Shown: positions 24,180 to 34,135 of the stretch, piece by piece | Layout: each line of letters opens with the position of its first letter | Position numbering within the stretch: the first letter of the stretch is position 1 | The notes under the pieces: generated by a model | Database searches by the model: none | What the model was told of the DNA's origin: nothing | The model's input: the letters and a program-made list of their open reading frames with translations, nothing else | NCBI GenBank assembly: GCA_035626855.1 | Contig: DASPMW010000128.1 | Span: 11,920 to 75,919, forward strand | DNA length: 64,000 nucleotides | From: JAPWJZ01 sp035626855 | GTDB lineage: Bacteria > Pseudomonadota > Alphaproteobacteria > Micavibrionales > UBA2020 | Direction of reading: 5' to 3' | Position numbers and translations under genes: made by a program

Positions 24180-25162
24180 GCCGCCCCCTTCATCGCCAGT
24201 ATCTTCTTGAGCGCGAGGCCGTCCCTGATGACCTGTTTCGCGCGTTCCACGCCCGCCTTGAGGTCGGGATCCTTGCCGGCTGTCACGAAGGCGGCCGCGG
24301 CGTTCAGGCAGATCACGTCATGCGGCGCACCCGTGGTGCCCGAGAAAACGGAATGGATGATCGCGCCGTTCTGCTCGGCCGATCCGCCCTGCAGTTTTTC
24401 AAGCGGCTGGGTTTCGAGGCCTGCGTCTTCGGGGCAGACGAGCGTTTCGGTAAGTTTGCCGTCCTTAACGTGGAAGATCTGGGTGAGGTCGGAGAGCGAG
24501 ATTTCATCGAGGCCGTCGAGGCTATGGACGACCATCATATCCTGCCGCCCAAGACGCTTGCCTGCATCCGCCACCTGCGGCTGGAAGCCGTAGACGCCCA
24601 TCACCTGCCGCGCGGTCCGCGCAGGATTGCAGAGCGGGCCGAGCAGGTTGAGGAAGGTCGGGCGGCCGAGCGCCTTGCGCACCGGCGCGAGGCTGGCAAG
24701 CGAGGGGTGGAAGGCGGGCGCGGAGACGAAGCAGAGGTTATGTTTCTGGTGCTGGATTTTCGCCATGGCGGCGTTAGTCGCGACAGGGATTTTGAGCGCG
24801 GCCAGCACGTCGCTCGAGCCGCTGACGCCGGATACCGCACGGTTTCCGTGCTTGATGACCGAAACGCCGGCCGCCGCGACCACGAAGGCGACGGCGGTCG
24901 AGATGTTAAAGGTCTTTACGTTCGACTTGCTCTTGTCGCCGCCGGTGCCGCAGACATCGATGCCCTTGAGGTCGAGCGGCATCGCGCGGTGCATGAGCGC
25001 GCGGGCGCAGGAGGCGAGCATCTCACCCGTGATGTCTTCGTCCTTGACGCCCTGCAGGATGCGCACCTTGCCCTCCGCCGGAAAGCCCTCGTCGCAAAGC
25101 TTGGTCATCACATCCGACCATTTTTTATCGACTTCGTCGGCGTGTTTTGGTTTTGCGGTCAT
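24176..25162 (-). CDS. trpD: Anthranilate phosphoribosyltransferase
   Basis: A 328-residue enzyme attaching phosphoribose to anthranilate. GIDVCGTGGDKSKSNVKTFNISTAVAFV near residues 65-92 is the PRPP loop. KHGNRAVSGVSGSSDVLAAL and the anthranilate site HNLCFVSAPAFHPSLASLAPVRKALGRPTFLNLLGPLCNPA follow, then VVHSLDGLDEIS. The family has KHGNRavSs, and VSG here is a minor variant. It is coupled to trpE(G) and trpC by four-base ATGA overlaps. Confidence 0.96.
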   Translation of the reverse strand: MTAKPKHADEVDKKWSDVMTKLCDEGFPAEGKVRILQGVKDEDITGEMLASCARALMHRAMPLDLKGIDVCGTGGDKSKSNVKTFNISTAVAFVVAAAGVSVIKHGNRAVSGVSGSSDVLAALKIPVATNAAMAKIQHQKHNLCFVSAPAFHPSLASLAPVRKALGRPTFLNLLGPLCNPARTARQVMGVYGFQPQVADAGKRLGRQDMMVVHSLDGLDEISLSDLTQIFHVKDGKLTETLVCPEDAGLETQPLEKLQGGSAEQNGAIIHSVFSGTTGAPHDVICLNAAAAFVTAGKDPDLKAGVERAKQVIRDGLALKKILAMKGAA

Positions 25163-27285
25163 TTGCTGCCCGCCAGATGCTTCATCACGTTCTCGATCAT
25201 GCGGTGGCCGACATAGCCCTGCATCGAGAGGACCGATTCCGGATGGAACTGCACCGCCCAGATCGGCAGCGTCTTGTGCCGCAGCGCCATGATCACGCCG
25301 TTATCGTTGCGGGCCGTGACTTCCAGCTCCGCCGGAAGCGAGGCCGGCAAGCCATGGATGGAGTGATAGGCGCCAACCGCGCAGGGGCTCGGCACGCCGT
25401 CGAACAGCAGGTGGCCGGTATGCGTGATGTTCCAGACCTTGCCGTGATGCGGGTTCTGCAGGTAGCCAAGCGTGCCGCCGAAGGCCTCGAACGTCCCCTG
25501 CAGCCCGAGGCAGACGCCGAATTGCGGGATGCCGGCCGCCGCGACTTCCCTGACCATGCCGGGCACATTGAACTGCTCGGGCAGGCCGGGGCCGGGGGAA
25601 TGGACGACGAGCTGCGGGTTATGGCGGCGGATCGTCTCGAGCGGCGTGCCGTGGCGGTAGGTGACGGCGGTCGCGCCGGTCTGGCGGATATAATCGGCGA
25701 GGGTGTGGACGAAGCTGTCCTCGTTGTCGATCAGCACGACGGTCTTGCCTTCGCCGCTCCTGACTGCGACGCGGTCGGCAGGCGGCGAAACATTGCCAGA
25801 CAATATCCGCTGGAACGAGGTAGCCTTGGTATGGGTCTCCGCTGCTTCCTCGGCGGGGACGGAATCGTAAACGATGCTGGCGCCCGCCTGATAGACCGCT
25901 TCGCCGCCCTTCAAGTGCAGCGTGCGGATGGTGATGCCTGTGTTGACGCCGCCGTCGAAATGCAGCGCGCCGACGGCCGCGCCGTAATACTGCCGCGCTT
26001 CGGGCTCGAAATTCTCAATGAGCTTTGCGGCTTCAGGCTTTGGCGCGCCGGTCAGCGTGACAGCCCACATATGTGACAGGAAGGCGTCGATGCCGTCAAA
26101 CCCGTCGCGCAGCGTGCCCTCGACATGGTCGACGGTGTGATAGAGACCGACGTAAGATTCGATCTGGCGGCGAGCGAGCAGGCGCACGGAACCGGGCTCG
26201 CAGATGCGCGCCTTGTCGTTGCGGTCGACATCGGTGCACATCGTGAGCTCCGCTTCATCCTTCTTGGAATTCAGTAGCTCCTGCAGGATTTTCGCATCCT
26301 CGATTACGGCCGCCTGGCCGGGCGATTTGCTGCGCCGGGCGGTGCCGGAAATGGGGCAGCTCTCGACGCGCTTGCCCTCGACCCGCACGAACATTTCTGG
26401 CGATGCGCCGACAAGCTGCTCGTCGCCCAGCTGGATGAGGAATTCGTAAGGGCTCGGGTTGATGCGCCGGATATTGCGGAACAGCTGCGACGGCAGGCCC
26501 TGATAGGGCGAGCGGAACTTGCGGCTGAGGACGACTTCGAAGACGTCGCCCTTGCGGATATGCTCCTGCGCGCGCGCGACCATATCCGCATACTGCTCGT
26601 CAGACATATTGCTGGTGATAGCTGCGGTGCCGGAGGAGGGCTTGGGCGCTGAAGTATTCCCTTGATCGCGGGCCATGCCGGCAGTATCGAACCCGGCATA
26701 GCTAAATTCAAATTCGCGGCAAAACACCGTTTCCTTGCGGCGGTCGAGCAGGTGGATGCTGTCGGGCAGGTAGAGCTGGAATAACGTGTGGTCGTGGCCC
26801 CGCGGATGTTTCAGCGTCACCGGGTTGAAGGCAAAGAGCAGGTCATATTTGAATGCCCCGTAGAAACCGGCGAAATTCTCGGCTGCGGCCGTATATTTCA
26901 TGAGCGTGCGCAAGGGGGAGAGCGGCGAGGGCTGGCGGGAACGTTCTTCCTCCGCGAAGACGCGCGTCGTTGGCTCGATTTTGCAGGTGAGCTGCTGCGC
27001 GGTCGTTGAAGCGGTGAATGCCTCGTCCGGGTGATCGCGGAAGATCTGCGCGAAGATGGCGAGGATTTTTTCCCCGCGCGCGTTCAGCGCCCTGAATTCG
27101 GCGCGGTCGGCAAAGCCGAGCACTTCGACCGGCGGCGCGGCGAAGCCGATATCCCAGCGGGAATAACGGCCGGGATAATCGGTGTCGGAGGCCATATAGA
27201 CGCCCTTCGCGGCGTCGAGGCGATCAAGCAGGAAGTCGATGCCGGCCGCATAGGGCAGGCTTTTGTCGGCGTGTGAAATCTTCAT
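25159..27285 (-). CDS. trpE(G): Anthranilate synthase, fused TrpE-TrpG
   Basis: A 708-residue single-chain enzyme making anthranilate from chorismate and glutamine. Residues about 1-500 are the chorismate-using TrpE part, with INPSPYEFLIQLGDEQLVGASPEMFVR near 310-336, CPISGTARR, DVDRNDKARICEPGSV and GAPKPEAAKLIENFEPEARQYYGAAVG. Residues about 520-708 are the TrpG glutaminase with IDNEDSFVHTLADY, HSPGPGLPEQF, the nucleophile Cys at residue 592 in FGVCLGLQG, and the catalytic His/Glu in AVQFHPESVLSMQG. The fusion is typical of rhizobia and relatives. A Trp-rich leader peptide gene precedes it by 74 bases. Confidence 0.97.
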   Translation of the reverse strand: MKISHADKSLPYAAGIDFLLDRLDAAKGVYMASDTDYPGRYSRWDIGFAAPPVEVLGFADRAEFRALNARGEKILAIFAQIFRDHPDEAFTASTTAQQLTCKIEPTTRVFAEEERSRQPSPLSPLRTLMKYTAAAENFAGFYGAFKYDLLFAFNPVTLKHPRGHDHTLFQLYLPDSIHLLDRRKETVFCREFEFSYAGFDTAGMARDQGNTSAPKPSSGTAAITSNMSDEQYADMVARAQEHIRKGDVFEVVLSRKFRSPYQGLPSQLFRNIRRINPSPYEFLIQLGDEQLVGASPEMFVRVEGKRVESCPISGTARRSKSPGQAAVIEDAKILQELLNSKKDEAELTMCTDVDRNDKARICEPGSVRLLARRQIESYVGLYHTVDHVEGTLRDGFDGIDAFLSHMWAVTLTGAPKPEAAKLIENFEPEARQYYGAAVGALHFDGGVNTGITIRTLHLKGGEAVYQAGASIVYDSVPAEEAAETHTKATSFQRILSGNVSPPADRVAVRSGEGKTVVLIDNEDSFVHTLADYIRQTGATAVTYRHGTPLETIRRHNPQLVVHSPGPGLPEQFNVPGMVREVAAAGIPQFGVCLGLQGTFEAFGGTLGYLQNPHHGKVWNITHTGHLLFDGVPSPCAVGAYHSIHGLPASLPAELEVTARNDNGVIMALRHKTLPIWAVQFHPESVLSMQGYVGHRMIENVMKHLAGSK

Positions 27286-27337
27286 AGAGTCCGGCCTTCT
27301 AACAGGGCTGACGTATCATAAATGACGGAAATGGGCT

Positions 27338-27368
27338 TGGAAAAGGAAAAGGGCTGGCGTTACCGCCA
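27338..27368 (-). terminator. Probable trp attenuator hairpin
   Basis: Overlapping the end of trpL, TGGCG-GTAA-CGCCA (27368-27355) forms a tight stem-loop followed by CCCTTTTCCTTTT. The two leader Trp codons lie at the 5' side of this stem, so a ribosome stalled on them would cover it. Alternative pairing partners were not worked out. Confidence 0.5.
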
Positions 27369-27413
27369 CCAGCGGTTGGCAACGACGATCAGCGATGCGC
27401 TTTTTCCGAACAT
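27360..27413 (-). CDS. trpL: trp leader peptide (peTrpL-like)
   Basis: A 17-codon frame, MFGKSASLIVVANRWWR, with tandem Trp codons two codons before the stop, placed 74 bases upstream of trpE(G). This is the layout of rhizobial trpL, whose peptide (peTrpL in Sinorhizobium) ends in consecutive Trp residues and controls trpE(G) by attenuation. There is no ribosome binding site, but the promoter places the transcription start on the A of the ATG, so the leader would be translated as a leaderless message. Seen in sequence: frame, Trp pair and promoter spacing. The attenuation role is inferred from the known system. Confidence 0.8.
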   Translation of the reverse strand: MFGKSASLIVVANRWWR

Positions 27414-27419
27414 ATCCGT

Positions 27420-27448
27420 AATTGACCACGCCCGTTCACATAAGTCAA
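27420..27448 (-). promoter_or_regulatory. trp operon promoter
   Basis: TTGACT (27443-27448) and TCAATT (27420-27425) on the minus strand are separated by 17 bases. The seventh base after the -10 box is the A of the trpL ATG at 27413. The -35 is strong and the -10 is weak. Confidence 0.55.
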
Positions 27449-27458
27449 GCATCGGCGG

Positions 27459-29309
27459 TTATGCCGCGACAGTTTCCGCCTCTACTTTTGGCAGTTCTGC
27501 CGGCAGGAAGCCGCCCGCCTGCATTTCCCAAAGCTTTGCAAATACGCCTTTTTTCGCAAGCAGCGACGGGAAGGAGCCGTCTTCGATGATGCGTCCGCGC
27601 TCCATGACTACGATGCGGTCCATGTTGCTGAGCGTGGACAGGCGGTGGGCGATCACGACGGTCGTGCGGCCCTTCATCGCCTCGGTCATCGCAAGCTGGA
27701 TCGCCTTTTCCGTTTCGCTGTCGAGCGCGGAGGTCGCTTCGTCAAGGACAAGGATCGGCGCATTTTTGATGATCGCGCGCGCGATCGCGATGCGCTGGCG
27801 CTGGCCGCCCGACAGCTTCACGCCGCGCTCGCCGACCAGCGTATCGAAGCCCTTGGGCAGCGTGGAGACGAAACCCATGGCTTCGGCCGCCTTTGCCGCC
27901 GCTTCGATGTCTTCGGGCGTCGCGTCTGCGCGGCCGTAGCGGATGTTTTCGCCAAGCGTGCGGTGGAACAGCACAGGCTCCTGCGGGATCACGGAAATCG
28001 CGGCATGCAGGCTGTCCTGCGTCACTTCGGCGATGTTCTGGCCGTCGATATAGATGCCGCCGCCCTGCACGTCATAGGCGCGCAGCAGGATCTGGCAGAT
28101 GGTGGTTTTCCCCGCGCCGGAAACGCCGACGAAGCCGACCTTCTGTCCCGCCGCGATTTTCAGGTTGAGGCCAGTGAAGACCGGCTGGCCCGGCACATAG
28201 CTGAAATCAACGTTGCGGAACTCGATTTCGCCCTGCCTGATGGCAAGGTCGGGCGCGCCCTTGGCGTCGAACACGCTGAGCGGCGTCGCGATCTTCTGCA
28301 GCGATTCCTGCAAGATGCCGATATCGTCGAACTTCGAACTCAGCAGCGAGACGGTGCCCGCAAGCGCGCCGAACATGTTCATCGCAAGGCCGACCGTCAT
28401 GGCGAGCTGCCCTGTATCGACCTGGCCCTGCTGCCAGCCATAGACGACAAGCGCCATGAAGCCGCAGAGGAAGATCGTCATGATGAAGTCGAAGGTGCCC
28501 CAGAACACGCTGACATAGCGGTAGCGCGCGCGGAAGGTTTCGGTCATTTCCTCTTGGGCGTAATCGAGGCGCGCGAGTTCTTCGCGCCAGCCGACATTCT
28601 GCTGGACGATCGAAAGGTTCGTCGTGCTGTCGACGATATAGCCCGTCAGGCGCGAGGATTTTTCCGCATGGTTCGCGGAAAGCCGCGTCCATTTTGGCGC
28701 GGTCAGGAGCGCGCTGATCGCGCCAACAACGATAAACGCCGGCACGAACAACGCGAAAAGCGGCGTGATGGTCCAGAGCAGGAATCCGCCAGTGATGAAG
28801 CGAACGAGCAGCGACATGATGTTGTACTGCATTTTGTCGCGCAGCGAGGAAATGACGTCGCCCGCGCGGCGCACATGGTTCGCGAGAACGCCGGCGAAAT
28901 TCGCATGCAGGAAGGACTGGCTTTGCTGGATCAGTCGCGCGAACAGCAGCGTGCGCGTGGTGTTCAGCAGCTCCGGAACATAGATGCGCTCCATCCACTC
29001 GCGTCCGCGGTAGGCGATATTGCGCACCGTCCAAAGTCCCGCGAGCAGCGCGAGTTCGATGCCGACGTTTTTCCAAAGCATTTCGGGCGGGCTTTTCGCG
29101 ATCGCGCCGACAATCCGCCCCAAGACCCAGGTCACCAGCGTATCGCAGACGGTCGCGACGATTTCGCAGAAAATCGCGGCGACGGCCCGTACCTTCATCG
29201 GCACCGAGCAGTGCTTCAGCACATAGGCGATAAAGGGCAGCGGACGGTCAGGGGTGCGCGGCACCCGCTTGGCGGTGGGGGTGGCGGCGGAAACGGCAAT
29301 AACGGACAT
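27459..29309 (-). CDS. ABC exporter, fused permease and ATPase
   Basis: A 616-residue half-transporter of the ABCB/exporter type. Residues about 20-320 hold six membrane segments. Residues 360-600 hold the nucleotide-binding domain with Walker A GVSGAGKTT, Q-loop ISVIPQEPVLF, signature LSGGQRQRIAIARAI, Walker B ILVLDEATSALD and the switch His in VVIAHRLST. The substrate cannot be told, since lipid, drug and peptide exporters share this layout. The start MSVIAVSAATPTAKR at 29309 is the first ATG before the transmembrane domain with no long odd extension. It lies upstream of trpL, on the same strand but with its own spacer. Confidence 0.9.
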   Translation of the reverse strand: MSVIAVSAATPTAKRVPRTPDRPLPFIAYVLKHCSVPMKVRAVAAIFCEIVATVCDTLVTWVLGRIVGAIAKSPPEMLWKNVGIELALLAGLWTVRNIAYRGREWMERIYVPELLNTTRTLLFARLIQQSQSFLHANFAGVLANHVRRAGDVISSLRDKMQYNIMSLLVRFITGGFLLWTITPLFALFVPAFIVVGAISALLTAPKWTRLSANHAEKSSRLTGYIVDSTTNLSIVQQNVGWREELARLDYAQEEMTETFRARYRYVSVFWGTFDFIMTIFLCGFMALVVYGWQQGQVDTGQLAMTVGLAMNMFGALAGTVSLLSSKFDDIGILQESLQKIATPLSVFDAKGAPDLAIRQGEIEFRNVDFSYVPGQPVFTGLNLKIAAGQKVGFVGVSGAGKTTICQILLRAYDVQGGGIYIDGQNIAEVTQDSLHAAISVIPQEPVLFHRTLGENIRYGRADATPEDIEAAAKAAEAMGFVSTLPKGFDTLVGERGVKLSGGQRQRIAIARAIIKNAPILVLDEATSALDSETEKAIQLAMTEAMKGRTTVVIAHRLSTLSNMDRIVVMERGRIIEDGSFPSLLAKKGVFAKLWEMQAGGFLPAELPKVEAETVAA

Positions 29310-29442
29310 GACTGGAAAAACCCGATGAAAAGCTGCGAATCGTTCTTGATTCCGGTAAATTTTCGCGGTTTTCTGGTAATAAAACAAGAATGTTGTGGGT
29401 TTTTTGCCGCAGAAATCGCCGCCTGTGGCGGCATTACATCAG

Positions 29443-30024
29443 TTATTTAATCAGGCCAATCGCCGTGCCGGGGTTCAGGAAGTCGAAAATGGTCGTACTG
29501 TCGGTCTCGTTGACGAGGCCCCCCGACAGGACCGGCTTCTCCAGCAAATTGCCGCCATGGAAGACCATGGTCACGGAATAGCTCACCCCTTTTTCGTCCG
29601 TCTGCATCCGGATGGGGGAGGACAGGCCGTGTTTCTTGCGCACATCCTTGTAGTCGAGCTTGTAGCCCGTGCTTTCCTGAATGACGGTGTAAATCTCCAT
29701 CTGTTCTTCCGGCGTGCCGGGCAGCGGGGCGTTCTCGCCGCCGAACAGCGCTTTGCGGATGCCGATACGGTCAAGGAGCGTCATCTGCTCTTTCTTGACG
29801 CCGAGCGTCCTGAACGCCTCGGCCTCCGTCATGCCCGGATAGAGCTTGTTCACGCGCTCCTTCAGGTCGTTGCCGGAGTTGAAATAGGGTTGGTTGACAG
29901 CCTCCGACCCGCCCGGCACCGGCGCGCCTTTCGCGCAGGCCTGCAGGAAGCACAGCATAGCGCACACAAGCAGGCGCTGTAGGAGGCCGAGGGCCGTTTT
30001 GCTTTGGCGGCGCGTGGATGTCAT
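29443..30024 (-). CDS. Hypothetical lipoprotein
   Basis: A 193-residue protein with a lipoprotein signal: RRQSK, hydrophobic LLQRLLVCAMLCF, then the lipobox LQAC with the modified Cys near residue 30. The mature part has VNKLYPGMTEAEAFRTLGVKKEQMTLLDRIGIRKALFGG, a pattern like the SmpA/OmlA (BamE) or outer-membrane small-protein type helix-turn, but I cannot assign a family. It probably sits in the envelope. It ends about 130 bases before the ABC exporter start on the same strand and may be transcribed with it. Confidence 0.65.
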   Translation of the reverse strand: MTSTRRQSKTALGLLQRLLVCAMLCFLQACAKGAPVPGGSEAVNQPYFNSGNDLKERVNKLYPGMTEAEAFRTLGVKKEQMTLLDRIGIRKALFGGENAPLPGTPEEQMEIYTVIQESTGYKLDYKDVRKKHGLSSPIRMQTDEKGVSYSVTMVFHGGNLLEKPVLSGGLVNETDSTTIFDFLNPGTAIGLIK

Positions 30025-30140
30025 CAGGTTGTTTTGCGTCCGACGGTGGATGCCAGGCGAATCCCGGCATGGCTGGTATTTACATTGTGGCGCAAAAGGG
30101 TAAATAAGTCCTTACAGGACAAAGGCTTAACGGCCGGTCG

Positions 30141-31342
30141 CTATTTATTATTCAAAAACAACAGGATGCCCTTGGCGGCGGCCACCCCGGTTGCGAAGCA
30201 GGCCTGCAGCAGGTAGCCGCCGGTCGGCGCCTCCCAGTCGATCATTTCGCCTGCGGCGAAGACGCCGGGCTTGCGGCGCAGCATGAGGTTGTCGTCGAGC
30301 TCCTCCCAGTCGATCCCGCCTGCGCTGGATATGGCCCGCTCGATGCCTGCGATGCCGGTCAGCGTCACGGAGCAGGACTTGATGCGCTGCGCCAGCGCCG
30401 CCGGCGCGAAGTGATTGACCTGCCGGTCTTCCTGCATCAGGCCGATGGCGGGTGGCGCGAGGTTGATTTCCTGCCGCAGGAAATTCGCAAGGGTGCGGCC
30501 GCGGCGCGGCGCCTGCAGGCGTTCGGCAAGCGCGGGCTCTGTGACCCCCGGTTTCAGGTCGATGATCAGTTCCGCGGAACCGCTGGCGGCAATCGCCTCG
30601 CGCAGCGCGGCTGACAGCGCATAGGTCGCGCCGCCTTCGATGCCGGTCGCGGTCAGCATCGCTTCCCCCGCGATCTGCTGCCCGCCGAAACGGAGCGTAA
30701 CCGGCTTCAGCGGCTGTCCTGCGAATTTGTTGCGGAAGATGTCGGACCAGGCGACGGTGAAGCCGCAATTGGAAGGCTGGAAGGGATTAGTCTTTATCTC
30801 AGGCAGGTAACCCACCCAGCCGCCATCTGCGCCGAGCCGCGGCCAGGATGCGCCGCCAAGCGCCAGCAACGTGGCGTCCGCGGTGACGGTTTCTGGTGTC
30901 TCGTTGTTTTTTGCGAAAACAAGCGCGCCGTCGTCGGCAAAGCCGCGCCAGTCATGCTGCAAGCGGAAGCGTACGCCAAGCGCAATGAGCCGGGACTGCC
31001 AAGCGCGCAGCAGCGGCGAGGCCTTGAAGCTTTGCGGGAAAACGCGGCCGCTGGAGCCGACGAAAGTTTCCTCACCGAGCGCGGCTGACCAGTCACGCAG
31101 CGCTTGCGGCGGAAAATCGCGGATATAGGGCGCGAGGCGCGGAGCGGCAGCGCCGTAACGCGCGATGAAGGTATCGAGATCTTCTGAATGGGTGAGGTTG
31201 AGGCCGCCGCGCCCCGCCATGAGAAACTTGCGCGCGAGCGACGGCTTGCGGTCGTAAACAAGGACGGTTGCCCCGCCCTGCGCCAGAACTTCCGCCGCGA
31301 TGAGTCCGGCCGGTCCGCCGCCGATGACCGCGACGGTTTTCA

Positions 31343-31343
<1 letters not shown>
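30141..31343 (-). CDS. BaiN/HI0933-like NAD(P)/FAD-dependent oxidoreductase
   Basis: A 400-residue flavoprotein. The first residues MKTVAVIGGGPAGLIAAEVLAQGGATVLVYDRK form the dinucleotide-binding fold. SLARKFLMAGRGGLNLTHSE follows, a hallmark of the HI0933/YhiN/BaiN family. LGGASWPRLGADGGW is in the middle and GVFAAGEMIDWEAPTGGYLLQACFATGVAAAKG at the end binds FAD. The physiological substrate of this family is mostly unknown, though BaiN itself reduces bile-acid dienes. The start ATG at 31343 shares bases with the stop of the upstream ABC-F gene (TAATG on the minus strand), so the pair is coupled. Confidence 0.87.
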
Positions 31344-33229
<1,886 letters not shown>

Positions 33230-33355
33230 GGTTTCTCGCCTTTTCCAGCCGCAGGTTATGGCATAAAACATGCGCAAAGTGAAGGAATTAAGCGGGTTGC
33301 AGACGTTGCGCGGGTGCGGCTTGCATGCTGTAATGTCTTGAAACAGTGGAAGAAC

Positions 33356-34135
33356 ATGGCCGACACCGGAAAAACAATCACCAGCGCCGCTAACCCCGCC
33401 GTGAAGCGCCTGCGCTCGCTCGGCACAAAGAAATACCGCGATGAAGAGGGGGTTTTCCTCGTCGAGGGGCTGCGCCATGTCGAGGACGCGCTGGCGGGCG
33501 GGTTCGCGCTGGAAACGCTCGGTTACGCGCCGCGGGCAAGCCGCGAGATCGCTGCAATCGCGCCGAGGGCAACGCATGTGCTGGAGCTGACGGACGACCT
33601 GCTGAGCCGTATTACGCAGCGCGACAACGCTCAAAGCGTGATCGGGGCGTTCCGGATGAAACCTGCCGGCCTTGCGGCCGTAACCGCGGGGCTGTGGGTC
33701 GGGCTGGAGGGCATTCGTGACCCCGGCAACCTCGGCACCATCATCCGCACGGCTGATGCGGTGAAGGCCGATGGCGTGATGCTGATCGGTGACACCTGCG
33801 ACCCTTATGCGCCGGAGACGATCCGCGCCACCATGGGTTCCTTCGCGCGCGTGCCGGTCGCGCAGGCAAGCGTGAAAGAATTTCTGCTCTGGCGCGCAAG
33901 CTGGAAAGGCCGCGTGATCGGCACCCATCTGCGCACCGATACCGATTACCGCAAGGCAGACTACGCGTCCCCCCTGTTGCTGCTCATGGGCAGTGAATCG
34001 AACGGCCTGTCCGACGAGGCTGTAAAAGCCTGCACCAGCCTGGTTAAAATCCCAATGGCAGGCGGCGCAGAATCGCTGAACCTGGCGGTATCCACCGGCG
34101 TGATGCTCTACGAAATCTGTCGCAGCCGGCTTTAG
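33356..34135 (+). CDS. SpoU/TrmH-family RNA 2'-O-methyltransferase
   Basis: A 259-residue RNA methyltransferase of the SPOUT class. Residues 1-100 form the substrate-binding domain (NPAVKRLRSLGTKKYRDEEGVFLVEGLRHVEDAL). The knotted catalytic domain carries motif 1 EGIRDPGNLGTIIRTADAVKADGVMLIG, motif 2 LLLMGSESNGLSDEAV and motif 3 IPMAGGAESLNLAVSTGVMLYE. The target could be 23S rRNA or a tRNA and is not evident. The ATG at 33356 follows TGGAAGA. It is divergent from the ABC-F gene, and its stop overlaps that of ppc by four bases. Confidence 0.93.
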   Translation: MADTGKTITSAANPAVKRLRSLGTKKYRDEEGVFLVEGLRHVEDALAGGFALETLGYAPRASREIAAIAPRATHVLELTDDLLSRITQRDNAQSVIGAFRMKPAGLAAVTAGLWVGLEGIRDPGNLGTIIRTADAVKADGVMLIGDTCDPYAPETIRATMGSFARVPVAQASVKEFLLWRASWKGRVIGTHLRTDTDYRKADYASPLLLLMGSESNGLSDEAVKACTSLVKIPMAGGAESLNLAVSTGVMLYEICRSRL

